A stretch of 31,818 nucleotides of DNA from Campylobacterota bacterium. GTDB taxonomy: Bacteria > Campylobacterota > Campylobacteria > Campylobacterales > Sulfurospirillaceae. Location: the NCBI GenBank assembly GCA_009930355.1, contig RZYK01000004.1, positions 1 through 31,818 of the forward strand, in the 5' to 3' direction. Positions 17,061 through 25,449 of the stretch are shown in pieces. The notes beneath the pieces were generated by a model that saw only the letters and a program-made list of their open reading frames with translations, was not told the DNA's origin and made no database searches. The position numbers and the translations under genes were made by a program. The first letter of the stretch is position 1; every line of letters begins with the position of its first letter.

Positions 17061-18047
17061 TTAATGAAACTGTTTGCGGTAAATACTAGGGGATACTCCA
17101 AAACGCTCCATAAATAATTTGCTAAAATGTCCTGAGTGTTTGTAGCCCACTTTAGAGCTGACCTCTTTGACACTCATAGGTTTTTCAAGCAGCTGTTTTG
17201 CCATCGCTAAACGCTGTGTTTGAAGCATCTCATACACCGTCATACCATAATAAGCTTTAAAATCTTTTTTCAAATAACACTCATTGATAGCGGAACGATA
17301 CGCAATCTGTTTGATAGAAAGCTCTTTGTCATACTCATTATGTATGATATTTCTCGCACGTTCAAGGGAATTAATCTTAGCAATATCCAAATTCAAATTA
17401 TTCATCTTGTCCATCATTCGCATCACACATACGATCGTATCGTGAACTAAATGCATAATATGCCCTTCTAATTTCATGATATGTAAAAGGTTCTCATCCA
17501 TCTCATGAAAAGGAAACATATTTAAAAGATGCATCCATACTCTATCAATCTCTCCACCCTCTAAAATCGCATAGCCATTGAGACGAGTATCGTTCACCAT
17601 TTTGGCATACATATCACCATAATGAGCTATGAGGCGCAGTAATAGCTCCTCTTTAATGCCAACATTTACCGTCTTATACTGCTTACTTTTGGACATACAT
17701 ATCTTCATTTCAAACGCATGCGATGAAAAACCAATAAAAAAGCTGTTTTTCTTAATCACATACTTCGTGCCATTTTGATACGCATGTGTAAAATCATCTC
17801 CGAGATTAAATACTAACACCGCACCAGCAACATCTGAATACAAGGTAGCCACAGTATCTTGGGAAAGTTCATACGCATAGGTGTAACTCGCAATGCCATT
17901 GCCTAAGTTATACCACAAAAACGTCCCATCCCCAAAGGCAGGCTTCACTTTTGCCATAAAATTTTCACGAGAAAAAGGATTTTTAATGCTTTTGACAATC
18001 TCTAAAAGATCATAAATATTTGTATGTAACACAGATTCAGGCACCAC
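17061..18047 (-). CDS. AraC-family transcriptional regulator 1
   Basis: 328 residues. The C-terminal 100 residues form the double helix-turn-helix of the AraC family (ELSIKQIAYRSAINECYLKKDFK, then VKEVSSKVGYKHSGHFSKLFMERFGVSP). The N-terminal part is a ligand-sensing region as in PchR/YbtA-type regulators, which respond to ferric siderophores. It starts with tandem GTG codons behind AAAGGG. It lies 24 nt downstream of the second AraC gene, probably co-transcribed, and directly upstream of the PvuA-like receptor operon, its likely target. Confidence 0.88.
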   Translation of the reverse strand: MVPESVLHTNIYDLLEIVKSIKNPFSRENFMAKVKPAFGDGTFLWYNLGNGIASYTYAYELSQDTVATLYSDVAGAVLVFNLGDDFTHAYQNGTKYVIKKNSFFIGFSSHAFEMKICMSKSKQYKTVNVGIKEELLLRLIAHYGDMYAKMVNDTRLNGYAILEGGEIDRVWMHLLNMFPFHEMDENLLHIMKLEGHIMHLVHDTIVCVMRMMDKMNNLNLDIAKINSLERARNIIHNEYDKELSIKQIAYRSAINECYLKKDFKAYYGMTVYEMLQTQRLAMAKQLLEKPMSVKEVSSKVGYKHSGHFSKLFMERFGVSPSIYRKQFH

Positions 18048-18071
18048 AAAACCCTTTCAAAAATAAATTAA

Positions 18072-19013
18072 TTATCGTATTTTAAACGCTTTTGGTAAAA
18101 CACCAAACTCTTTTAGAAAGGCATGTGTAAAGTTATTCGCATATTTATAACCTGTTTTGGATGCCACTTCATTAATATTAAAATCCCCCGATTCTAACAT
18201 TTTCTTAGCAGAGTGCATTTTATATTTTAACACTACTTGATAGGGACTCATCTGGAAAATTTCTTTAAAACCTACCTTGAGTTTTGTTTCATTTAAATGC
18301 ACTAATTTTGCTAATTCACCAATAGAAGGCGGGCTTTGCATCCTGTTAAACAAAATCTCTTTTGCTTTATAAATTCGCTCTTTATCATACACATCTAACA
18401 TACTCTGTTTAGATGATTCTTTATCCGATAAATGACTCAGTTCAAAAGAGAGCAGTTCTAAAACTTTACTTTGAAGATAACAAGATGCCAATTCCCCTTG
18501 ATAAGGAGATCGAAATATCTCTTGAATCACCCATTGTGAAGCAATAGCAGTCGGTGCAAATTTGACAAGATTAAGATGAGGGGAACTGTTGTAAAGGTAC
18601 TTCTCTTGCACACTCTCTTTAAGATGACGTGTTAAAAAATTTTCTCTTAGAATAATCCTCACTTGAGAAAGCTCTTTGGTATGAAAATCACGAAATCCCT
18701 CCGCTTCATCTAAAAGTGAGATAGTCGTAAATCCCTCTTGAAAAGGAATCACTTGAGCATCATCACGATTGGTATAACTCCCCTTGCCTTTCAAAGAAAA
18801 GGTTATGACAAATTTTCGCTCATTTTGCTTTGATTCGATACGTGTTTTTTGCAAAAAACGATAATCCGTTTTCATAAAAAAAAGATCTTCTTGCAAACAA
18901 ATATGTTCCATATAATCCACACCAATCTCTTTTGGAAAACTGTTTTGAATAATAGCACTGCGCTGAGAATCTAAATTAAAGTTGATGATATTGTTTAACG
19001 ACAAATACTGCAT
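18072..19013 (-). CDS. AraC-family transcriptional regulator 2 (PchR/YbtA-like)
   Basis: 313 residues. The N-terminal sensor part (about 30-150, with RKFVITFSLKGKGSYTN and RIILRENFLTRHLK) resembles siderophore-responsive AraC regulators. The C-terminal helix-turn-helix pair includes SIGELAKLVHLNETKLKVGFKE and NINEVASKTGYKYANNFTHAFLKEFGVLP. The frame is open to 19109, but ATG 19013 has AAGGA 6 nt upstream and gives a normal N-terminus. It is divergent from the FyuA-like operon, the usual layout for an activator of the neighbouring receptor genes. Confidence 0.88.
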   Translation of the reverse strand: MQYLSLNNIINFNLDSQRSAIIQNSFPKEIGVDYMEHICLQEDLFFMKTDYRFLQKTRIESKQNERKFVITFSLKGKGSYTNRDDAQVIPFQEGFTTISLLDEAEGFRDFHTKELSQVRIILRENFLTRHLKESVQEKYLYNSSPHLNLVKFAPTAIASQWVIQEIFRSPYQGELASCYLQSKVLELLSFELSHLSDKESSKQSMLDVYDKERIYKAKEILFNRMQSPPSIGELAKLVHLNETKLKVGFKEIFQMSPYQVVLKYKMHSAKKMLESGDFNINEVASKTGYKYANNFTHAFLKEFGVLPKAFKIR

Positions 19014-19057
19014 CTTTTTCCTTTTAGCATAGAAATTTAAACCGTTTATCATATTTT

Positions 19058-19072
19058 TGATATTGAATATCA
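19058..19072. promoter_or_regulatory. 7-1-7 inverted repeat, Fur-like operator
   Basis: TGATATTGAATATCA is a perfect 7-1-7 inverted repeat and matches 13 of 15 positions of the Fur 7-1-7 consensus TGATAATNATTATCA. It lies between the divergent AraC2 and DUF2798/TonB2 genes, with AT-rich -10-like sequence (TATAAATAAT, 19077-19086) just to the right, so binding should block the operon promoter. Confidence 0.65.
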
Positions 19073-19124
19073 CATATATAAATAATAGACTTTCTTCTAT
19101 AAAATTCACATTAAAGGTTCAAAT

Positions 19125-19364
19125 ATGATTTCCAAAAAATATGAGAGTTTGCTCTTCTCTTTTATTATGGCACTGATTATGACGGGGCTTATGAGCTTGA
19201 TTATTACATGGTTTAACTTAGGGTGGTCATCCCACTTTTTCCATCAATGGATTCAAGCTTACTGGAAGGCTTTTTTGATTGCTTTTCCTATTGTGCTCGT
19301 GATTCTTCCATCCGTCAAAAGATTTGTTCATAGATTAATTGTACACGAGGAGAGAAGAGCATGA
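19125..19364 (+). CDS. DUF2798 family small membrane protein
   Basis: 79 residues with two membrane helices (about 8-30 and 42-62) separated by an aromatic-rich stretch and ending in a basic tail. This matches DUF2798 proteins, which are common beside siderophore receptor genes. It is the first gene of the + strand operon; its stop overlaps the TonB receptor start (ATGA). Function is unknown. Confidence 0.8.
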   Translation: MISKKYESLLFSFIMALIMTGLMSLIITWFNLGWSSHFFHQWIQAYWKAFLIAFPIVLVILPSVKRFVHRLIVHEERRA

Positions 19365-21352
19365 ATTTCAAAACGACGCTTTCTTTATCCATTGCAACAT
19401 CTCTTTGTATAAGTCAAGCTATAGCACAGACAACCAACCTTGAAAGTATTACCGTAACGGCACAAAAAAGCAAGGAAGATGTTCAAAATGTTCCCATTAG
19501 TATGTCTGTTTTTGATGATCTTGATCTAGAAGATAAATCCATCGAATCTTTAGACGACATCGCCAAATATACGCCTAATTTAATGCTCTTTAATACAGGA
19601 CAACAAGGGCTTACTCCACCTTCAATGCGGGGATTAAGCGCCAATGTGCTCTCTTTTTCAACACCCGTAAGCCTTTACGTGGATGGCGTACCCACAATGA
19701 ATAGTTTTGGTTATGCTGACGCACTCGAAGATGTTGAGCGCATCGAAGTCTTACGAGGACCACAAGGCACACTGTATGGTAAAAATTCTGAAGCAGGTGT
19801 TATCAATGTCATCACAAAAAAGCCAAACAACGAAGCACGAGGGAAGCTGTATACAACGATAGGAAGTGATGGAAAACGCTTGTACGGAATCAACGTCTCA
19901 GGTCCCATTGCTGAAGACATACTTTATTTAGCGATTGCGTATCAACACAACGAAAAAGATGGCAATATCAAAAATACACTTACCAATGAATACGTAAACT
20001 TTAAAGAAAACAATGCGGGGAAAATAACACTGCGTTATACGCCTACGGAAAATCTTGATATTTCTCTGATTGCTTCAAAAAGTAAAAACAACAATGGTGC
20101 ACACGATTGGATTAAAGCAACGAGCACCTCATCTAAAGTTAGTTCCAATTTACCAAGTTCTTCAGAACCATCTACAACAAGTATCGCATTGAATGTTGAT
20201 TACCATCTTAATGATGATGAGAAAATTACTTCTATTACGACATGGCGAGAACATAAAGATAACGTCGTTTTAGATGCAGATTTATTACCTACCACTATTC
20301 AGCATACATTCAAAGACAATGTATATAGCACGCTTTCCCAAGAACTTCGCTACGAAACCACATTTTCCGATACAAAACTCATCTCTGGTCTTTATCTCGA
20401 TAAAGAAAAGGATGATTTACATACGAAAATCATCACCCTTGCCGATCCAACAGGAGCCAATTCAAAACCTCAAGATTTGACGCAAAAAAGTCTAGGACTT
20501 TTTACCAATGTCATTCATCCACTAAGCGAAAAATGGACACTCAATACGGGTATCCGTTACGATGTTGAAAAGAAAAATATGGATGTTGATGCTTCAAACA
20601 TTCATTTAGATGATCAATGGCATAGTATTTCACCTAAACTCTCATTACAATATACGATTAATGCAAAAAATATCTCTTATGCTACGGTTGCCAAAGGGTA
20701 CCGATCGGGTGGATTCAACCCTTTTGCTCCCACTGGTAAACAAATTTATGACGAAGAAAATCTCATCTCCTATGAACTAGGATACAAAGGGATGTTTTTA
20801 AACGATACACTAAAACTCAATGCCGATATTTACCTCATGAAAATCAACGATATGCAAGTTGAAGAAATGCGTACAGGAGGAGTTGTTTATATTGTCAATG
20901 CTGCCAAAGCAACTTCAAAAGGCTTAGAAGTTGAACTGGAAGCCTTGTTAAACCCTACTGTGACCTTTTTTGCAAGTGGTGGGCTTAACGATACTTCATA
21001 CGACAACTTTTCTGACACTGCTGGAAATTATGATGCAAATAAAGCAACCTTTGCTCCAAAATACAATTTTAACGTCGGAATACAATACCGAAATGCAAGC
21101 GGTTATTACGCTAGATGTGACGTCAATGGGTATGGAAAAACCTATTTCGATAAAGCCAACCGCTATTCTCAAGATGCTTATACGCTTGTCGATACCAAAA
21201 TTGGTTACGAAACCAAAGCCTACGATGTTTATCTCTACGCCCATAATCTTTTTGACAAAGAGTATAACGCACGTAATGCTTACATGAATGGTACCACAAC
21301 CATCGTACGTGAAGGTCGTGAAATCGGCGTCAAATTTGCCTATCGATTTTAA
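19361..21352 (+). CDS. TonB-dependent siderophore receptor (FyuA-like)
   Basis: 663 residues with a signal peptide (cleavage after QAIA), a TonB box-like NLESITVTAQ, and a plug with SMRGLSANVLSFSTPVSLYV, VERIEVLRGPQGTLYGKNSE and INVITKKP. The barrel ends in HNLFDKEY, YMNG and GVKFAYRF. The plug and the last strands resemble the yersiniabactin receptor FyuA as I remember it. Together with a PchR/YbtA-like regulator and an FptX-like permease this points to uptake of a phenolate-thiazoline type or similar foreign siderophore; no biosynthesis genes are in the window. The ligand assignment is inference. It lies 9 nt upstream of the methyltransferase gene. Confidence 0.92.
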   Translation: MNFKTTLSLSIATSLCISQAIAQTTNLESITVTAQKSKEDVQNVPISMSVFDDLDLEDKSIESLDDIAKYTPNLMLFNTGQQGLTPPSMRGLSANVLSFSTPVSLYVDGVPTMNSFGYADALEDVERIEVLRGPQGTLYGKNSEAGVINVITKKPNNEARGKLYTTIGSDGKRLYGINVSGPIAEDILYLAIAYQHNEKDGNIKNTLTNEYVNFKENNAGKITLRYTPTENLDISLIASKSKNNNGAHDWIKATSTSSKVSSNLPSSSEPSTTSIALNVDYHLNDDEKITSITTWREHKDNVVLDADLLPTTIQHTFKDNVYSTLSQELRYETTFSDTKLISGLYLDKEKDDLHTKIITLADPTGANSKPQDLTQKSLGLFTNVIHPLSEKWTLNTGIRYDVEKKNMDVDASNIHLDDQWHSISPKLSLQYTINAKNISYATVAKGYRSGGFNPFAPTGKQIYDEENLISYELGYKGMFLNDTLKLNADIYLMKINDMQVEEMRTGGVVYIVNAAKATSKGLEVELEALLNPTVTFFASGGLNDTSYDNFSDTAGNYDANKATFAPKYNFNVGIQYRNASGYYARCDVNGYGKTYFDKANRYSQDAYTLVDTKIGYETKAYDVYLYAHNLFDKEYNARNAYMNGTTTIVREGREIGVKFAYRF

Positions 21353-21361
21353 GGAAACACC

Positions 21362-22378
21362 ATGCCAAAAACACTCAATTCTTACCTCACGATGTTACTC
21401 GTACCTTATCAAATCGAAGTGCTTGCCATCGCTTTACATGTAAAGCTTTTTCAACGCATTGAAGAGCAAAAATGCACGGCGGAAGACTTAGCCCTGATAC
21501 TCGCATTCGATCCTACCAACACAAAAATCTTCTTAGATGCCTTAGTGATGTTAGAGCTCATTGAAGAAGAGGTCTCTTTTTACGCCAATACGGACATTAC
21601 AAAAACCTTTTTTGTTTTCGATGCCCCAAAGTATTGTGGCGATGTTTTCTTACACCGAAAAGCCATGCTGTATCAAGGTGTGAAGATGCTTGAAAAACTT
21701 TTGAAAGAAGGCAATCAAGAGATAATCCATACCAAACATCCTCAAAGATGGGCGCAAGCTTCCAAAAAGTTTTTAAAACAAGAGCAAAAAAACCTCATGT
21801 CACACATTGCTCTAGAGTGCCTCAAATACCTTCCTTCTTTGCCCGATAATGCAAAAATATTAGACATCGGGTGCGCTTCAGGCATCGTCGGGCTTGAAAT
21901 ACTCCAAGCCAGACCTTCGTGGCATGGCATCTTTTTTGACTATCCCGAAGTCATTGAAATCGTACAAGAACACATTGAAGAGTACGCTCTAAAATCACGT
22001 ACGACAACACTGTGCGGCGATGTACAAATGGATAACATTGGGCACGGATACGATCTGATTTGGTGCAGCAATCTCTTCTATTTTTTCGAAAATCCAACCT
22101 TTGTCATTGAAAAACTCTACAACGCCCTTAATCCAAACGGCATTTTAATCAGTGCTCATGTCGAAATTGATACAACAAATTCCAGTGATACCGATAGTTT
22201 TTTCTACTTTTTATTTTTAAATCTTCAAGGAAAACGCATCTTTAAACCCACAGAATTATCCGTCATGTTTAACAAAGCAGGATTTGAGTCACTACAAACC
22301 TTTACATCGTACGATATGCCCATGACGCCCACAACCGTTCATATTCTCAAAAAAGCAGCTCATCATGTCTCTTGCTAA
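21362..22378 (+). CDS. SAM-dependent methyltransferase in the siderophore uptake operon
   Basis: 338 residues. The N-terminal 100 residues form a winged-helix dimerisation-type domain (CTAEDLALILAFDPTNTKIFLDALVMLELIEE) as in O-methyltransferases of the acetylserotonin/hydroxyneurosporene type. The C-terminal Rossmann domain has motif I ILDIGCASGIVGLEIL (about 163-178), a motif II aspartate in FFDYPEV, CGDVQ, and YDLIWCSNLFYFF. ATG 21362 has AAGGAA upstream. It lies between the receptor and the permease and overlaps the latter by 14 nt, so it is surely co-expressed. The substrate is unknown; it might modify the imported siderophore or its catechol/phenol group. It carries one palindrome copy. 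Confidence 0.85.
   Translation: MPKTLNSYLTMLLVPYQIEVLAIALHVKLFQRIEEQKCTAEDLALILAFDPTNTKIFLDALVMLELIEEEVSFYANTDITKTFFVFDAPKYCGDVFLHRKAMLYQGVKMLEKLLKEGNQEIIHTKHPQRWAQASKKFLKQEQKNLMSHIALECLKYLPSLPDNAKILDIGCASGIVGLEILQARPSWHGIFFDYPEVIEIVQEHIEEYALKSRTTTLCGDVQMDNIGHGYDLIWCSNLFYFFENPTFVIEKLYNALNPNGILISAHVEIDTTNSSDTDSFFYFLFLNLQGKRIFKPTELSVMFNKAGFESLQTFTSYDMPMTPTTVHILKKAAHHVSC
21433..21444. repeat. Dispersed palindrome TTTACATGTAAA
   Basis: Exact copy within a 16-bp palindrome (21431-21446), inside the methyltransferase gene on the + strand, read as Leu-His-Val-Lys. Confidence 0.85.
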
Positions 22379-23543
22379 AAAAAACATACTCTTTGGACTT
22401 TTGTTTACCGCTTTTACGACGCCCTCCATCTTTTTTATGATGGGCTTGCCGATGATTTTGCAGATGAGAGGCTTTGATGCCTCATTTATCGGACTTTTTC
22501 AAATGGTAGGCTTCTCAGCTGTCCTCAAATTTCTACTCTCACCGCCCATTGATCGCATCGTTTTTAAAAAGAATCATTACAAAACGTGGATTTGTCTCCT
22601 TGGTATCGTTTACGCACTTTTACTTATCGGCTTGGGTGAATGCTCTTTAGAGCATCAGACCAGCCTTGTTTTTATGACGATATGCCTTATCGTTTTTGTG
22701 GCAACGTTGATTGATATTCCCCTTAATGCTCTGGCGATTAAAGTTTTCAAGAAAGAAGAGAGAATCGCTGCTGGAAGTTATAAAATGAGTGCCGTTTTTA
22801 CAGCATTACTTCTTGGTGGCGGTATTTTACTTCTTTTTTATAACCATATAGGTTGGCAATACACCCTTTGGTTCATGGCTGGTTTGATTTTCATTGCTTT
22901 ACTATTGTTAGGCTTCCTCACAGAAAACGACGAAACAATTATTATAGAACCCTTTTCATTTCGCATTATTTCATCGTTTTTTAAACAAAAAAATATCGGA
23001 ATTTGGCTTGTTATCGTCGCATTTTATTTTGCTTTTATTAGTGCGGTTTGGATTTTTATCAAGCCTTATCTTCTTAGCAAAAAGATGAATCCTGATAACG
23101 TTGCTTTGCTTGTCGGAATTTATGGTGGTATCATCGGAATTGTAGGTGGTTTTTTAGCTTCTTACATAGGAAAATATTATGCAAAAAAAAGACTTCTTGT
23201 GGTTTTTTCATGCTTTAATGCTCTAAGTGTCTCCATCTTAGTGTACATGGAATACTGCGGTTTTAGCATGGGCTTAGTCGTTGTAGCCATTAGCCTCACC
23301 GCCCTTGCTATCTCATTTTCCTCGGCCATTATTTTTGCTTTGATGATGGACTATTCAAGGCAAACTTCCAAAGCCATCGACTACGCACTACAATCGAGCC
23401 TTTTTTCATTTACACGCATTGCTTCTGCTATAGGAGCTGGTATCATTGTCTCTACACAAAACTACGGCATATTTTTTATTGTTGAGCTTATCTGCATCCT
23501 CATTGTTACCTACATTGTGATTAAAAAATACCCCTCAACATAA
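22365..23543 (+). CDS. MFS permease, RhtX/FptX siderophore transporter-like
   Basis: 392 residues with about twelve hydrophobic segments. The start (FTAFTTPSIFFMMGLPMILQMRG, then LKFLLSPPIDRI) and overall length resemble the RhtX/FptX group, single-component inner-membrane importers for siderophores such as rhizobactin and pyochelin, and the related AmpG permeases. It is the last gene of the operon. It would carry the ligand of the FyuA-like receptor across the inner membrane, so an ABC transporter is not needed. Export of a methylated product is the alternative reading. Confidence 0.82.
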   Translation: MSLAKKNILFGLLFTAFTTPSIFFMMGLPMILQMRGFDASFIGLFQMVGFSAVLKFLLSPPIDRIVFKKNHYKTWICLLGIVYALLLIGLGECSLEHQTSLVFMTICLIVFVATLIDIPLNALAIKVFKKEERIAAGSYKMSAVFTALLLGGGILLLFYNHIGWQYTLWFMAGLIFIALLLLGFLTENDETIIIEPFSFRIISSFFKQKNIGIWLVIVAFYFAFISAVWIFIKPYLLSKKMNPDNVALLVGIYGGIIGIVGGFLASYIGKYYAKKRLLVVFSCFNALSVSILVYMEYCGFSMGLVVVAISLTALAISFSSAIIFALMMDYSRQTSKAIDYALQSSLFSFTRIASAIGAGIIVSTQNYGIFFIVELICILIVTYIVIKKYPST

Positions 23544-23626
23544 ATGTATATACTTATTTTTACAAAAAAATAGTTTATGTTCATCTTCTCTTTCTTTGAT
23601 TCTTAAAAACACTATTTTATAACGTG

Positions 23627-24064
23627 TTACACCCCAATATCTTCATTCCAAAGCTCTGGATTGTTTTTTATAAAAGCTTCCATCAGCTCACGGCATTTGG
23701 AGTCGTTGAGAACTTCAACCTCGACACCTTTGGATTTAACATACGCTTCTGGACCACAAAAGGTTTGGTTCTCACCAATCACCACCTTTGGAATACCATA
23801 GAGCAAAACGGCACCACTGCACATATCACAAGGCGATAACGTCGAATAAAGCGTGGCTCGTTGATAATCACAGGCACTCAAACGTCCTGCATTTTCCAAA
23901 CAATCCATCTCCGCATGCAAGATAGCACTTCCTTTTTGAACCCTTCGGTTGTGACCACGCCCGACGATTTTACCGTCTATCACCAGCACCGAACCAATGG
24001 GTATACCACCCTCTTCCAACCCCTTTTGCGCTTCTTCTATGGCTGCTTCTAAAAATTGATCCAT
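23627..24064 (-). CDS. Cytosine deaminase, yeast FCY1-like
   Basis: 145-residue zinc deaminase of the CMP/dCMP deaminase fold. Zinc site: HAE (His50, Glu52) and PCDMC (Cys79, Cys82). The protein follows yeast cytosine deaminase over its whole length from memory: EGGIPIG, GRGHNRRVQKGSA, ENAGRL, TLSPCDMCSGAVLLYGIP, VIGENQTF, and the C-terminal WNEDIGV with Asp142 at the place of the base-binding Asp of the yeast enzyme. This makes cytosine-to-uracil deamination more likely than tRNA adenosine (TadA) or guanine deamination. It is a short monocistronic gene convergent with the permease gene. Confidence 0.85.
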   Translation of the reverse strand: MDQFLEAAIEEAQKGLEEGGIPIGSVLVIDGKIVGRGHNRRVQKGSAILHAEMDCLENAGRLSACDYQRATLYSTLSPCDMCSGAVLLYGIPKVVIGENQTFCGPEAYVKSKGVEVEVLNDSKCRELMEAFIKNNPELWNEDIGV

Positions 24065-24141
24065 GGTTTGCCTTTTTCGTATATTTCAGGTTGCTTTGTA
24101 TTATAGGACAATGAAACTTTGAAGAGTTAAGTTTTAATTTC

Positions 24142-24153
24142 TTTACATGTAAC
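24142..24153. repeat. Dispersed palindrome, variant TTTACATGTAAC
   Basis: Intergenic, 2 nt after the stop codon of the SnoaL-like gene on the minus strand. Confidence 0.8.
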
Positions 24154-24155
24154 GA

Positions 24156-24554
24156 TTAATGGCAAGAGCCAATGTTCTGATCTTCTTCGTTTCCAGATAT
24201 AAGCCTCGTTAACTCATCACAAGCGATTAAACGCTCGTCTTGAAGCGTAAATTGGGCGATAACGTGTACGTGCAGTTCTTCTCCATCTTTCTTTTTAGCC
24301 GCTACAATGTGATTGGTAAAAACGGTATCAGACTCTTCAACCATAGATAAAAATGTAACCGACATTGCATCAATTACCTGCTTTTGTTTTTTCATATGTT
24401 CAAGAAATCCATGATAATCCAAAATCACGCCATCGACCTTTTGGATATAAGCAGGGTCAATGTATTTTTCAATCACAGATATTTCGACTTCAGAAGATTC
24501 TAAAACATCTCTAAACAGATTACGAATAATCCCTTTTCTAGATTTTTTCAACAT
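24156..24554 (-). CDS. SnoaL/NTF2-like protein
   Basis: 132 residues with the cone-fold pattern of SnoaL-like/NTF2 proteins: N-terminal helices, VDGVILDYHGFLEHMKKQK, then strands MSVTFLSMVEESDTVFTNHIVAAKK, HVHVIAQFTLQDERLIACDELTRLI. Such proteins are small enzymes or ligand binders of diverse function; no activity can be assigned. It has an unusual Cys-His C-terminus. The start ATG at 24554 has AGGAGA 6 nt upstream. It stands alone, with 91 bp to the deaminase gene downstream. Confidence 0.75.
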   Translation of the reverse strand: MLKKSRKGIIRNLFRDVLESSEVEISVIEKYIDPAYIQKVDGVILDYHGFLEHMKKQKQVIDAMSVTFLSMVEESDTVFTNHIVAAKKKDGEELHVHVIAQFTLQDERLIACDELTRLISGNEEDQNIGSCH

Positions 24555-24594
24555 TTTTATCTCCTATCCTTTTTTCTCTCCCCCCTATTGTAGC

Positions 24595-24728
24595 ACAACA
24601 CTTACCTCAGAAAAAACCCTCTTCGCATCTTCTACGCTTTCATCCACCGCTTCACTTCGTTCTAAATGATTAAGGATTGAGACCTTTACATGTAAAGCAA
24701 AATGATTCCTAGTCATGACGTTTCCGCT
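24595..24728 (-). pseudogene. Remnant of a second Sir2 gene (3' end only)
   Basis: Read on the minus strand, the region encodes SGNVMTRNHFALHVKVSILN followed by HLERSEAV and a stop at 24597. The intact Sir2 at 25450-26145 has SGNVVAMDHFALHVKVSILN then NLERSDAI at the corresponding place. Over 77 nt (24652-24728 against 25552-25628) 63 bases agree by eye. After this the remnant lacks about 17 codons present in the intact gene, then resembles its end (SEAVDESVEDAKRVF against TEAIDEIVGDVERFL). An in-frame stop lies just upstream and no start is present, so this is a decayed duplicate, not a gene. Confidence 0.8.
24685..24696. repeat. Dispersed palindrome TTTACATGTAAA
   Basis: In the Sir2 remnant, at the position homologous to the copy at 25583-25594 in the intact gene; 14-mer form at 24684-24697. 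Confidence 0.85.
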
Positions 24729-24805
24729 TATTTAAAAAATAGCCTATCATTTTTTCACCTTAGAAAGTCAAAAGTTTAGCTCCGATGTCCTATGCTTCTA
24801 TTTGC

Positions 24806-24827
24806 TGAATAAATATTTTTTTATTCA
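24806..24827 (-). terminator. AT-rich hairpin at the end of the unknown gene
   Basis: TGAATAAA and TTTATTCA form an 8-bp stem around a short AT loop and overlap the stop codon of the gene ending at 24821. It is only weakly stable, so termination is uncertain. Confidence 0.35.
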
Positions 24828-25402
24828 AAATAAGCACGCAATTTTTTAAAATTAAACCCAACACCAGAAATATTAGGCTCCAATATGATTGAATCTAAAA
24901 TGGCAGAACCTATGCCCTTATTTGTTTCTTTTGCAATTTTAAATTCTGAAATATCCAAACCTGCTTCAATATCAAGAAAAAGCTTCTCTATTAAACTTAT
25001 AACTTCCGTTGTAGTTTTACAAAATCTCTTTAGTGGAATTAAAATCAATTTTATTTCACCATCTTTAGATTCTCGATATAACCCACGTTTATGGCTATAT
25101 CCATCATTGTTTTCTTTAAAATAAGAGGGATGTGCATTTGAAATTAAAACTGCAGGTAAAATATCTTCACTTCTTTCATTATTAATTTTATGATATGAAA
25201 ATACCTCATTTTCAAAATGAGCTAATTCAGTACCTTTAATAACAACCGCTCTATTTACAGCTGCACGGCTCGCCATTTGATTAAAATTATCATTTAGTGC
25301 TTGTGCAAGTGGTTCATGCCAACCATATTCCAAAAGATATATAAAATAGTCACGATTTTCACTTTTTGGAATATTGGTTAAAGAATGTACATGTAAGCCC
25401 AT
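24821..25402 (-). CDS. Unknown protein between two Sir2 copies
   Basis: 193 residues, no signal peptide and no membrane segment. I do not recognise the family. The sequence alternates predicted strands and helices (AAVNRAVVIKG, ILPAVLISNAHPSYF, EIKLILIPLKRFCKTTTEVISLIEKLFLDIE), which suggests a compact alpha/beta cytoplasmic protein. It is more AT-rich than its neighbours by eye. The ATG at 25402 has AAAGGAG 8 nt upstream, and this ribosome binding site overlaps the palindrome at 25415-25426. A near-copy of the palindrome lies at codons 3-5. The gene sits between the intact Sir2 and the Sir2 remnant, as if inserted between duplicated ends. A defence or stress role has been considered only because of that location and is unsupported. 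Confidence 0.7.
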   Translation of the reverse strand: MGLHVHSLTNIPKSENRDYFIYLLEYGWHEPLAQALNDNFNQMASRAAVNRAVVIKGTELAHFENEVFSYHKINNERSEDILPAVLISNAHPSYFKENNDGYSHKRGLYRESKDGEIKLILIPLKRFCKTTTEVISLIEKLFLDIEAGLDISEFKIAKETNKGIGSAILDSIILEPNISGVGFNFKKLRAYFE

Positions 25403-25414
25403 TTGTTATACTCC

Positions 25415-25426
25415 TTTACATGTAAA
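25415..25426. repeat. Dispersed palindrome TTTACATGTAAA
   Basis: Exact copy (14-mer 25414-25427) between the Sir2 stop and the unknown gene start; its minus-strand end forms part of the AAAGGAG ribosome binding site. Confidence 0.85.
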
Positions 25427-25449
25427 GATTCAACATTGTAGCAAAAATA

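Noticed and set aside
20970..21287. 105-residue + strand frame inside the FyuA-like receptor gene
   Set aside because: Lies in another frame of a clear TonB receptor gene and has low-complexity composition.
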